Shown: piece by piece, positions 1 to 6,806 of the stretch
Position numbering within the stretch: the first letter of the stretch is position 1
Layout of the letters: the number at the start of each line of letters is the position of its first letter
Source of the DNA: Zoogloea sp.
Lineage (GTDB): Bacteria; Pseudomonadota; Gammaproteobacteria; Burkholderiales; Rhodocyclaceae
DNA: 33,818 bases
Assembly (NCBI RefSeq): GCF_028689785.1
Contig: NZ_JAQVCN010000053.1
Coordinates: 1 to 33,818, forward strand
Direction: 5' to 3'
The notes under the pieces: model-generated
Told to the model about the DNA's origin: nothing
Seen by the model: the letters and a program-made list of their open reading frames with translations, nothing else
Database searches by the model: none
Made by a program: the position numbers and the translations under genes

Positions 1-50
1 TGGTGTTCGTCGGCAAACAGGTCAGTCTTGATGGCACTACGCTGTTTCAT
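1..50 (-). CDS. Start of an IS transposase (5' end only, runs off the left edge)
   Basis: Read on the minus strand from an ATG at 50-48, the first residues are MKQRSAIKTDLFADEH, and the frame stays open to the window edge. This resembles, from memory, the N terminus of IS5/IS1182-type DDE transposases, which often begin with a short basic stretch and a TDLFA-like motif. Only 16 residues are visible, so family assignment is tentative. The gene lies head-on against the truncated DUF1016 gene, which fits an IS element inserted into it. The rest of the element, including the DDE residues, would lie to the left of the window. Confidence 0.45.
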   Translation of the reverse strand, partial: MKQRSAIKTDLFADEH

Positions 51-95
51 CGGGATAAGCTGCAGCAGGGGTCAGGACGATGTAATTTTACCAAG
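51..95. mobile_element. Probable IS terminal region (upstream of the transposase start)
   Basis: About 45 bases separate the transposase ATG from the point where DUF1016 homology becomes recognisable. This is the usual size of an IS 5' untranslated end carrying a terminal inverted repeat. The outermost bases on the minus strand read roughly GGTAAAATTACATCGTCC. The second inverted repeat and any target duplication are outside the window, so the exact boundary (about 90-110) cannot be fixed. Confidence 0.35.
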
Positions 96-102
96 GGTGG
101 GC

Positions 103-891
103 AAGCTGAGGTTTTTCGAGGCGCCCCAATTTGTGCAGCAGGTGCTGCACAAATTGCCTTGGGGGCACAACCTGGTCTTGCTGGACAAGCTGCCCGGCCC
201 GCAAACCCGCACATGGTATGCCGCCAAGGCCATCGAGCATAACTGGTCGCGCAATGTGCTGGTGATGCAGATCGAAACCCGCCTGCTGGAGCGCAGCGGC
301 AAGGCGGTGACCAACTTCCCCGCCACGCTGCCGGCGTCGCAGTCCGACCTGGCGCGCGAATCGCTGAAAGACCCGTATCGCTTCGACTTTCTCGGCCTCA
401 CCGACAAAGCGCAAGAGCGTGCAGTGGAAGGCGCACTGGTCAAGCACGTCACCGAATTCCTGTTGGAGCTGGGCGCGGGCTTCGCCTTTGTCGGGCGGCA
501 AGTGCTGTTGGATGTGGGAGGCGACGAGTTTTTCATCGACCTGCTGTTCTACCACCTCAAGCTGCGCTGTTATGTGGTCATTGAACTGAAGGGCGGCAAG
601 TTCAAGCCGGAGCATCTGGGACAGTTGGGTTTTTATCTGACGGCGGTGGACGAGCAGGTCAGGCATCCGCAGGACAACCCGACCATCGGCCTGTTGCTGT
701 GCAAGAGCAAGAACAAGGTGGTGGCCGAATACGCGCTGCGCCAGAACACGCAGCCGCTGGGTGTGGCGGAATACAAGCTTATTGAATCCCTGCCGCCGGA
801 ACTGGCGACTGATTTGCCAAGCATCGAACAGATCGAGCAGGAGTTGACGGGAAATGATGCGGGTACAGCCAATGCGGACGATGAGTCATGA
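103..891 (+). CDS. DUF1016/YhcG-type PD-(D/E)XK nuclease, 5'-truncated
   Basis: The reading frame is open from the left edge, but recognisable homology begins only near 105-130 (residues RFFEAPQFVQQ). It then runs through the family's characteristic LPWGHNLVLLDKL, WYAAKAIEHNWSRNVL and QIETRL segments. The C-terminal nuclease half follows, with FIDLLFYH and VVIELKGGKF; the latter supplies the E-x-K of a PD-(D/E)XK core. Full-length family members are about 340-370 residues with an N-terminal DUF1016_N domain. Here roughly the first 100 residues are missing and replaced by IS-like sequence. No good ribosome binding site precedes the remaining codons, so the gene is probably inactive or expressed only from an IS-borne start. 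Its stop overlaps the helicase start by 4 bp (ATGA). The family is common in defence and mobile islands, and its function is not firmly established. Confidence 0.75.
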   Translation, partial: KLRFFEAPQFVQQVLHKLPWGHNLVLLDKLPGPQTRTWYAAKAIEHNWSRNVLVMQIETRLLERSGKAVTNFPATLPASQSDLARESLKDPYRFDFLGLTDKAQERAVEGALVKHVTEFLLELGAGFAFVGRQVLLDVGGDEFFIDLLFYHLKLRCYVVIELKGGKFKPEHLGQLGFYLTAVDEQVRHPQDNPTIGLLLCKSKNKVVAEYALRQNTQPLGVAEYKLIESLPPELATDLPSIEQIEQELTGNDAGTANADDES

Positions 892-2963
892 CCGATAACG
901 CCACCAGCCAGCGTGCTGTTCCATCGGTTTCCGTCACCTACGCCCGTAACGGCGCATCGACCAAGGCTAATGCTTATGGAATGCGGCCCATGCAGGAGCG
1001 CGCCTACGAAAAGCGCGGCGAGCAATACCTGCTCATCAAGTCGCCGCCCGCATCGGGCAAGAGCCGTGCGCTGATGTTCGTGGCACTCGACAAGCTGGCG
1101 AACCAGGGCGTGAAGCAGGCCATCATCGTCGTGCCGGAAAAGTCCATCGGGGCCAGCTTTAACGACGAACCGCTGTCGAAGTACGGCTTTTGGGCCGATT
1201 GGCACGTCGAGCCGAAGTGGAACCTGTGCAACGCGCCGGGCAACGATAACGGCGGTAAGGTCAAGTCCCTCGGCGCGTTCCTCGAAGGTGGCGAACAGGT
1301 GCTGGTCTGCACGCACGCTACCTTCCGCTTCGCGGTCGATGCCTACGGCGTGGAGGCGTTCGACGACCGGCTGATCGCGGTCGATGAGTTTCACCATGTT
1401 TCGGCCAACCCCGACAACAAGCTGGGCGCGCACCTGGGGCAGTTCATCGAGCGCGGCAAGACGCACATCGTCGCCATGACCGGCTCCTACTTCCGGGGCG
1501 ACGCGGAGGCCGTGCTGGCCCCGCAGGACGAGTCGAAGTTCGATACCGTTACCTACACCTACTACGAACAGCTCAACGGCTACGACTACCTCAAGCAACT
1601 CGATATCGGCTACTTCTTTTACAGCGGGCCTTACGTCGATGACATCCTCAACGTCCTCGATCCTGCCGAGAAGACCATCATCCACATCCCCAACGTCAAT
1701 TCGCGCGAGAGCACGAAGGACAAGATGCGCGAGGTGGAGCACATCATCGAGGTGCTGGGGGAGTGGCAGGGCATCGACGCGGCCACTGGTTTCCAGCTCG
1801 TCAAGCGTCTCGATGGCCGCGTGCTGCGCATTGCCGATCTGGTCGATGATGATGCCGCGAAGCGCGACCGGGTGTCCGCCGCGCTGAAAGACCCGGCGCA
1901 GAAGAACAACCGCGACCATGTGGACATCATCATCGCGCTGGGCATGGCGAAGGAGGGTTTCGACTGGATCTGGTGCGAACACGCGCTGACCGTGGGCTAC
2001 CGGGCCAGCCTGACCGAGATCGTCCAGATTATCGGCCGAGCCACCCGCGACGCCCCCGGCAAGACCCGCGCGAGCTTCACCAACCTGATAGCCGAACCGG
2101 ACGCGACCGAGGAAGCGGTCACCGAGGCCATCAACGATACGCTGAAGGCCATCGCGGCAAGCCTGCTGATGGAGCAGGTTCTGGCTCCGCGCTTCGAGTT
2201 CAAGCCCAAGAATCCCGACAACGGCCCGACGCCGGGCTTTAACTATGGCGAGGGTGGCTATGATCCGGATCGCTGCAATGTCGGTGTCAATGAGCAGACA
2301 GGGGCCTACCAGATCGAGATCAAGGGTCTTGCCGAGCCCAAGAGCAAGGAGGCAGCGCGCATCTGCCAGGAAGACTTGAACGAAGTCATCGCGGCTTTCG
2401 TGCAGGACAAGCCCACCATCGAGCGTGGCTTGTTCGATGAAGAGCTGGTGCCCGAGGAGCTGACACAGGTGCGCATGGGCAAGATCATCAAGGACAGGTA
2501 TCCCGAGCTCGACGCCGAAGATCGGGAGGCCGTGCGCCAGCACGCCATCGCCGCCCTCAACCTCACGCAGCAGGCCAAGCGGCTGGTCACCGAAGGCCCG
2601 GCCAGCCCGAACCTCGACGGGTCGCCCAATACCGCCCTGATCGATGGCGTGCGCCGCTTTGCGATGGACGTGCGCGAGCTGGATATTGACCTGATCGATC
2701 GCATCAACCCCTTCGGGGAAGCCTACGCCATCCTTGCCAAGAGCATGAGCGAGGACAGCTTGAAGCAGGTCGCGGCGGCCATCTCGGCCAAGCGCACGAG
2801 CCTGACGCCGGATGACGCAAAGGATATGGCCGTTCGGGCTGTCCAGTTCAAGAAGGAGCGTGGCCGTATTCCCGCGCTCGATTCCCAGGATGTGTGGGAG
2901 CGACGCATGGCCGAAGGCGCAGCCGCCTTCATGCGTTTCAGGGCGGAGGGGCGCTATGAGTAA
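888..2963 (+). CDS. Superfamily 2 DEAD/DEAH-like helicase (defence-island type)
   Basis: A 691-residue protein with the ATPase motifs of an SF2 helicase. Walker A is SPPASGKS (residues 52-59), the Walker B box is DEFHH (166-170), motif III is TGSY (198-201), motif V is KEGFDW (355-360) and motif VI is QIIGRATRD (380-388). The C-terminal 280 residues match no domain I can name. It starts inside the stop of the DUF1016 gene and ends 8 bp inside the T5orf172 gene, so all three are translationally coupled. ATP-dependent translocation or remodelling of nucleic acid is expected from the motifs. The specific substrate is unknown. Coupling to a GIY-YIG-like nuclease suggests a two-component nuclease/helicase system resembling restriction or anti-phage modules. 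That role is inference. Confidence 0.85.
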   Translation: MTDNATSQRAVPSVSVTYARNGASTKANAYGMRPMQERAYEKRGEQYLLIKSPPASGKSRALMFVALDKLANQGVKQAIIVVPEKSIGASFNDEPLSKYGFWADWHVEPKWNLCNAPGNDNGGKVKSLGAFLEGGEQVLVCTHATFRFAVDAYGVEAFDDRLIAVDEFHHVSANPDNKLGAHLGQFIERGKTHIVAMTGSYFRGDAEAVLAPQDESKFDTVTYTYYEQLNGYDYLKQLDIGYFFYSGPYVDDILNVLDPAEKTIIHIPNVNSRESTKDKMREVEHIIEVLGEWQGIDAATGFQLVKRLDGRVLRIADLVDDDAAKRDRVSAALKDPAQKNNRDHVDIIIALGMAKEGFDWIWCEHALTVGYRASLTEIVQIIGRATRDAPGKTRASFTNLIAEPDATEEAVTEAINDTLKAIAASLLMEQVLAPRFEFKPKNPDNGPTPGFNYGEGGYDPDRCNVGVNEQTGAYQIEIKGLAEPKSKEAARICQEDLNEVIAAFVQDKPTIERGLFDEELVPEELTQVRMGKIIKDRYPELDAEDREAVRQHAIAALNLTQQAKRLVTEGPASPNLDGSPNTALIDGVRRFAMDVRELDIDLIDRINPFGEAYAILAKSMSEDSLKQVAAAISAKRTSLTPDDAKDMAVRAVQFKKERGRIPALDSQDVWERRMAEGAAAFMRFRAEGRYE

Positions 2964-4143
2964 TGCCGATCTTGACGAACTCGCCGCAGAACTTGCCGAG
3001 TTCGCGCCGCCCGAGAAAAAGGGCGGGCGCCCGGCCAGCGAGGAGCGTGTCATCGCTGGCTTCGAGGAGATCCAGCGCTTCACCGAGCAGCACGGGCGTG
3101 CTCCGCGGCACGGCGAAGGCCGCGACATATTCGAGCGCCTGTATGCCGTGCGGCTCGACCGTCTACGCGCGCTCCCGGATTGCCGTGCCTTGCTTGAGCC
3201 GTTGGATCATCAGGGCTTGCTGGCTGGGGCGCCGACTGTTTCTGCTTCGACGGACGAAGCCATCGACATCGATGAGCTGGCTGCCGAGCTGGCGGATGCT
3301 GCCAGCGCGGACGACATCACGGTCTTGCGCCATGTCCGTACCAACGCCGAAAAGCGCGTCGCCGAGGAGGTCGCGGATCGCAAGCCCTGCGAGGACTTCG
3401 AGACCTTCCGGCCCTTGTTCGAGCGCGTGCAAGCGGAGGTCAAGACCGGCATGCGCCAGTCCCAGCCCATCGAAGCGGGCCGCCGCGCGATTGAAGCCGG
3501 GGACTTTTTCGTTCTCGATGGCCTTACGCTCTATGTCGCCGAGGTTGGCGAGCCGTTGAAAACCACCGCCGGAGAGGTGGATCGCCGCCTGCGCCTCGTC
3601 TTCTCCAACGGCACCGAAAGCAACTTGCTGCTGCGCTCGCTCCAGCGTGCGTTCTACAACGATCCCGCCGCGCGGCGGCTAGCTTCGCCCGAAAGCGGGC
3701 AACTCTCCTTCGGTGGTGAGTTTGAGGTCGATGATGTCGAAAGCGGCACGATCTACGTCCTGCGCTCCCTGTCCGATCATCCCTATGTCGCGCAGCACCG
3801 CGACATCATCCACAAGATGGGTGTGACCGGTGGCAGGGTGGAGGCGCGCATCGCCAACGCCGAACACGATTCCACCTACTTGCTGGCGAAGGTCGAGGTG
3901 GTGGCGACCTACAAGCTCGCCGGCATCAACCGCACCCGGATGGAGAGCCTGTTCCACAGGCTGTTCGCGCCCGCGCGGTTGAACATCACCATCCATGACC
4001 GCTTCGGTCATCCCGTACAGCCCGAGGAGTGGTTTCTCGTTCCGTTGTTCGTCATCGACGAGGCCGTCGCGCGCATCAAGGATGGCAGCATTACCGGGTA
4101 TATCTACGATCCCAGTGCTGCGACGCTAGTGAAAGTCGAGTAG
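2956..4143 (+). CDS. GIY-YIG-like nuclease, T5orf172/MUG113 family
   Basis: A 395-residue protein starting at the ATG that overlaps the helicase stop by 8 bp. Residues about 263-385 form a T5orf172 (DUF4357-neighbour, MUG113-type) domain. GTIYVLRS replaces the GIY strand, HKMGVTGG replaces the YIG strand, Arg in VEARIANAEH is the likely catalytic Arg, RMESLFHRLF supplies the conserved Glu, and EEWFLVPL is a family signature. The N-terminal 260 residues are unassigned. They contain the octapeptide DELAAELA twice (7-14 and 106-113). Family members cleave or bind DNA in phage and host genomes. With the preceding helicase it probably forms a nuclease/helicase pair. The catalytic residues look intact. 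No Pol or methylase partner is present in the window. Confidence 0.83.
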   Translation: MSNADLDELAAELAEFAPPEKKGGRPASEERVIAGFEEIQRFTEQHGRAPRHGEGRDIFERLYAVRLDRLRALPDCRALLEPLDHQGLLAGAPTVSASTDEAIDIDELAAELADAASADDITVLRHVRTNAEKRVAEEVADRKPCEDFETFRPLFERVQAEVKTGMRQSQPIEAGRRAIEAGDFFVLDGLTLYVAEVGEPLKTTAGEVDRRLRLVFSNGTESNLLLRSLQRAFYNDPAARRLASPESGQLSFGGEFEVDDVESGTIYVLRSLSDHPYVAQHRDIIHKMGVTGGRVEARIANAEHDSTYLLAKVEVVATYKLAGINRTRMESLFHRLFAPARLNITIHDRFGHPVQPEEWFLVPLFVIDEAVARIKDGSITGYIYDPSAATLVKVE

Positions 4144-4278
4144 TTCGAGACAGCTCCGTTTCAGTATGGGTTCGAAGTCAGGAGACAGATCTCAGCGCAG
4201 GTCCTGGATCAGCGGGCTCAGTAGCACGTATCCGCCAATATCGGCTGCCCCAGCGCCGATCATGCCGCCCGCTAGGCT

Positions 4279-4881
4279 TCAGCGGGGGAAGTACATCCTC
4301 GCCTTCTCCAGCTTGTAGGTCCAGGGCAGGCCGGCGTTCTTCCAGCCATTGACGATGCGCTGGCCGGCCTTCGGGCCATCCTTGGCGCTGTCGCCCTCGA
4401 AGCCTTCGGTGATGCTGTAAACGCGGGTGAAGCCGGCGTTGGCCAGCAGGTCGGCGGCCCGGGCGCTGCGGTCGCCGGAGCGGCAGATCAGGATGACCCG
4501 GTCGGTCTTGCCGAGGCGCTTCTCCTTGAGGCGGATTTCGGCCTCCTGGATGAAGTCGCTGTTGGGTTCGAGCTGATACATGTGGCGGCGCTCGTCCCAG
4601 TCGGTCATCAGCTCCTGGTGCTCCACGTAGGGCACCAGGGCATCGGCGTCGGTGGGCATGCCCACGTACATGGCCTCGGCGCGGGTGCGTACATCCAGGA
4701 AAAGCGTGCGGGCAGGCTCCCGGCCCATGATCTCGTGGGCCTCGGCGGGGGTCAGGTAGAGCTGCAGGCGCGAGCGTTTGTAGTCGGGCAGGGTGCCGCC
4801 GTCCACGCCCTCGGCGAGCACGGGCAGCGAAACCGAAAGGCTGCCGATGGCCAGTAGTGCAGCCAGCGCAAAATGTCTCAT
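4279..4881 (-). CDS. Periplasmic rhodanese-like sulfurtransferase
   Basis: A 200-residue protein with a classic signal peptide (about residues 1-23, ending VLA-EG) and a single rhodanese domain. LFLDVRTRAEA (60-70) is the CH2A-like signature, and the active-site loop CRSGDRS at 133-139 carries the catalytic Cys133. Such enzymes accept or donate sulfane sulfur as a Cys persulfide. The insert between the two halves (residues 71-125) is longer than in GlpE-type proteins. It diverges from a small cytochrome c with only 47 bp between start codons, so the two probably share a control region. Proximity to the sox operon suggests handling of sulfane sulfur in the periplasm. The precise donor and acceptor are unknown. 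Confidence 0.88.
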   Translation of the reverse strand: MRHFALAALLAIGSLSVSLPVLAEGVDGGTLPDYKRSRLQLYLTPAEAHEIMGREPARTLFLDVRTRAEAMYVGMPTDADALVPYVEHQELMTDWDERRHMYQLEPNSDFIQEAEIRLKEKRLGKTDRVILICRSGDRSARAADLLANAGFTRVYSITEGFEGDSAKDGPKAGQRIVNGWKNAGLPWTYKLEKARMYFPR

Positions 4882-4928
4882 ACTTCCTCCAGACGATTCG
4901 TGTGTACCAACCCCGGGAGAGGCTGATC

Positions 4929-5231
4929 ATGCAGGTGAAAACGGTTGTTCTGATGGCGGGTGTGTTGCTCTCCGGCGCGGCGCTGGCGGGCGGCGATCCG
5001 GCCACGGGGGAGAAGATGGTGAAGGAGCACGCCTGTGCCGGCTGTCACCAGCGCCTCATCGGCGGCGACGGCTCGGCCCTGTACACCCGCAGCGACCGCA
5101 AGGTGACGAGCAAGGAGAAGCTGACGGCCCAGGTGAGCTTTTGCAGCACCCAGCTCAAGACCGGCTGGTTTCCCGAGGACGAGGAGCACGTGGTGGCCTG
5201 GCTGAATCACCGCTACTACCACTTCAAATAG
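4929..5231 (+). CDS. Small monoheme c-type cytochrome without a distal Met
   Basis: A 100-residue protein with a signal peptide (cleavage near ALA-GG, residue 20) and one heme motif, CAGCH (36-40). The ATG at 4929 is chosen because a purine-rich GGGAGAGG lies just upstream and the signal peptide begins there; the upstream in-frame ATG at 4857 is inside the divergent gene. No methionine follows the heme motif. The sixth iron ligand would therefore have to be something other than Met, for example Cys72 (VSFCSTQ), His94 or His98, or the site may be open. The aromatic, His-rich C terminus (WLNHRYYHFK) is unusual. It pairs divergently with the rhodanese and may be an electron or sulfur-transfer partner. 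That role is inferred from position only. Confidence 0.85.
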   Translation: MQVKTVVLMAGVLLSGAALAGGDPATGEKMVKEHACAGCHQRLIGGDGSALYTRSDRKVTSKEKLTAQVSFCSTQLKTGWFPEDEEHVVAWLNHRYYHFK

Positions 5232-5235
5232 GGGA

Positions 5236-5322
5236 CGTGGGGTCGAATTCATTCGACCTCGGACTTCGGCCAAGGGGCTGTCGCTCATCCCTGTGAGGAG
5301 GTCGAATGAATTCGACCCCACG
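5236..5322. repeat. 25-bp perfect inverted repeat with 37-bp spacer (REP/MITE-like)
   Basis: Positions 5236-5260 and 5298-5322 are exact reverse complements. The core is GGTCGAATTCATTCGACC-like and each arm is itself close to palindromic around GAATTC. The element lies between the convergent cytochrome and thioredoxin genes. A stable RNA hairpin from either strand is expected, so it may act as a bidirectional terminator or RNA stabiliser, although no U-tract follows. The structure is typical of dispersed extragenic palindromes. I see only one copy in this window. Confidence 0.85.
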
Positions 5323-5363
5323 GGGGCATGGCCCGCGCAACGGATTTACAGGATGACTGGGGG

Positions 5364-5819
5364 TCATCGGGCTAGCCCCTGCGTCACCCGGTTCTCCAGA
5401 TAGCCGCCGTACAGCCCCACGCTGTCACCCCCCAGCAGCGCCTCGGCGCGGGGTTGGCCCGTGCCGTCCAGAAAGAGCACGGTGGGCGCGAACTTCACTT
5501 TGTAGCGGCGGGCCACGTCGGCGTGGGTGGCCTGGCGGCCGTCAAAATCCCTGAGCAGCCGGGGGCTGCCGATGCCCACCTCGCGGATGCGTACCCGCTC
5601 GCGGAAGCGGGGGTCGTCGGTGAGCGCCGGCAGGTAGGCGTCGCGCACGGCAACGCAGTAGGGGCAGTCGGGCAGGCTGAAGAGCACCACATAGAGCAGC
5701 TCGGGCTGTTTGCCGCCGGTCTCGTGGAGGCTCGAATCCAGGGGGCCGCGGGCGTGGACGCCCGGTGCGCCGGCCAGGATCAGGCCGGCGAGCAGGGCCA
5801 GGCGCGCGAAGAGCTTCAT
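5364..5819 (-). CDS. Periplasmic thioredoxin-like protein of the sox operon (SoxW/SoxS-like)
   Basis: A 151-residue protein with a signal peptide (about 1-23, VHA-RG) and a thioredoxin fold. The redox motif CPYC sits at 52-55 and the cis-proline strand is KFAPTVLFLDG. It is the last gene of the minus-strand sox operon, 4 bp after the metallohydrolase gene. In sox systems, periplasmic thioredoxins such as SoxW or SoxS keep the SoxYZ carrier cysteine in the active reduced or conjugatable state. The inserted region between CPYC and cis-Pro is like Thioredoxin_2 proteins. I cannot decide between SoxW and SoxS, so no symbol is given. No SoxV/CcdA membrane partner is in the window. Confidence 0.82.
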   Translation of the reverse strand: MKLFARLALLAGLILAGAPGVHARGPLDSSLHETGGKQPELLYVVLFSLPDCPYCVAVRDAYLPALTDDPRFRERVRIREVGIGSPRLLRDFDGRQATHADVARRYKVKFAPTVLFLDGTGQPRAEALLGGDSVGLYGGYLENRVTQGLAR

Positions 5820-5823
5820 GGCT

Positions 5824-6795
5824 TCAGCGGGCGAGGGACTCGCGCTCCAGGGTCAGGTAGCTGCCATAGGCGTTGATGCGGTTGGCGGCCTCGAAGGCGG
5901 GCAGCTTGCTGAAGCGGCGCCAGTCGGTGCGGGCATACGCCTCGTCAAAGGGCACCATCTCCTCCACGGCCTTGCCCATCTGTTCGCGCAGGTAAAGCAG
6001 GTAGTCGCGGGTCAGCCTGAGGTCGGCGGCGGCATCGGTGGAGTGCCGCCCGTGGCCAGTGACCAGTACCCGGGGCTGCAGCCCGACCAGGGTGTCGATG
6101 GCGGCGAGCCAGCGTTTGCTGTCGGCGTTGCCCACGAAGGGGATGCGCCCGGCAAACAGGATGTCGCCGCAGAACACCACGCCATCTTCCTCCACGGTCA
6201 CCACCAGATCTTCCGGGGCGTGGGCGGGGCCGAGGAGGGTGACGCGGAAATGCAGGCCGCCTTCCTCGAAGCGGGTGTCACCGTCGAGCCAGCCGTCGGC
6301 CTGGATCAGGCGGGTGTGTTCATCCACCCATGGAAAGAGGTCTTTCTGTCGCTGCGCGAGTCGGGCAGCGGCCTCGCCACTGCCGAAGTATTCCTTGCCG
6401 CCCTGGTGGGCCCACACTTCGGCGCCGGTGGCCTTGAAGGCCGCGAGACCGTAAAAATGATCGGCGTGGTAGTGGGTCAGGATGACCCGCTTCACCGGCT
6501 TGCTGCTGACCTGGCGGATGGCGGCCAGCAGTGCGTCGCCCAGGGGCGGTGTGCCGAGGGCGTCGATGACGATGACGCTGTCGCGGGTGACGACGAAGCC
6601 GGCATTGCTGTTGAAGCCCTTGTTGGCCGCCGAAGCCATGCCGGCGTCGCCCAGCACATACCAGGCGTGGGCCGATACCTGGACCGGGGTAAGGGGCGGG
6701 ACGTCCTGGGCCACGGTGCCCAGGCTGAGCATGGCGGCGGCGAGGGCGGCGAGGGCGCGCAGCCAGAGAGGGAGAGGGAATCGGCTGCAGGCCAT
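5824..6795 (-). CDS. Periplasmic metallo-beta-lactamase-fold hydrolase (SoxH-like)
   Basis: A 323-residue protein with a signal peptide (about 1-30, ending VAQ). It carries the zinc signature THYHADH (107-113), a further His in GPAHAPED, Asp in FCGDILF and His in GHGRHS, so the di-zinc site is complete. The ATG at 6795 is chosen because AGGAG stands about 6-7 bases upstream; a TTG at 6810 would overlap soxB and skip this site. It lies 11 bp after soxB and 4 bp before the thioredoxin gene. SoxH-type MBL proteins accompany many sox clusters, and their substrate is unsettled. The quinoprotein-relay zinc metallohydrolase family is a close alternative. Confidence 0.85.
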   Translation of the reverse strand: MACSRFPLPLWLRALAALAAAMLSLGTVAQDVPPLTPVQVSAHAWYVLGDAGMASAANKGFNSNAGFVVTRDSVIVIDALGTPPLGDALLAAIRQVSSKPVKRVILTHYHADHFYGLAAFKATGAEVWAHQGGKEYFGSGEAAARLAQRQKDLFPWVDEHTRLIQADGWLDGDTRFEEGGLHFRVTLLGPAHAPEDLVVTVEEDGVVFCGDILFAGRIPFVGNADSKRWLAAIDTLVGLQPRVLVTGHGRHSTDAAADLRLTRDYLLYLREQMGKAVEEMVPFDEAYARTDWRRFSKLPAFEAANRINAYGSYLTLERESLAR

Positions 6796-6806
6796 CGTTG
6801 TTCTCC

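Noticed and set aside
633-3128. An 831-residue open frame on the minus strand through the helicase region
   Set aside because: It is antisense to the helicase, which has all its motifs in order. GC-rich codon use leaves long open antisense frames. No domain or start signal is visible.
4178-5005. A minus-strand open frame overlapping the rhodanese in another frame
   Set aside because: It is Arg/Pro/Gly-rich without any domain. The rhodanese frame has a signal peptide and active-site motif.
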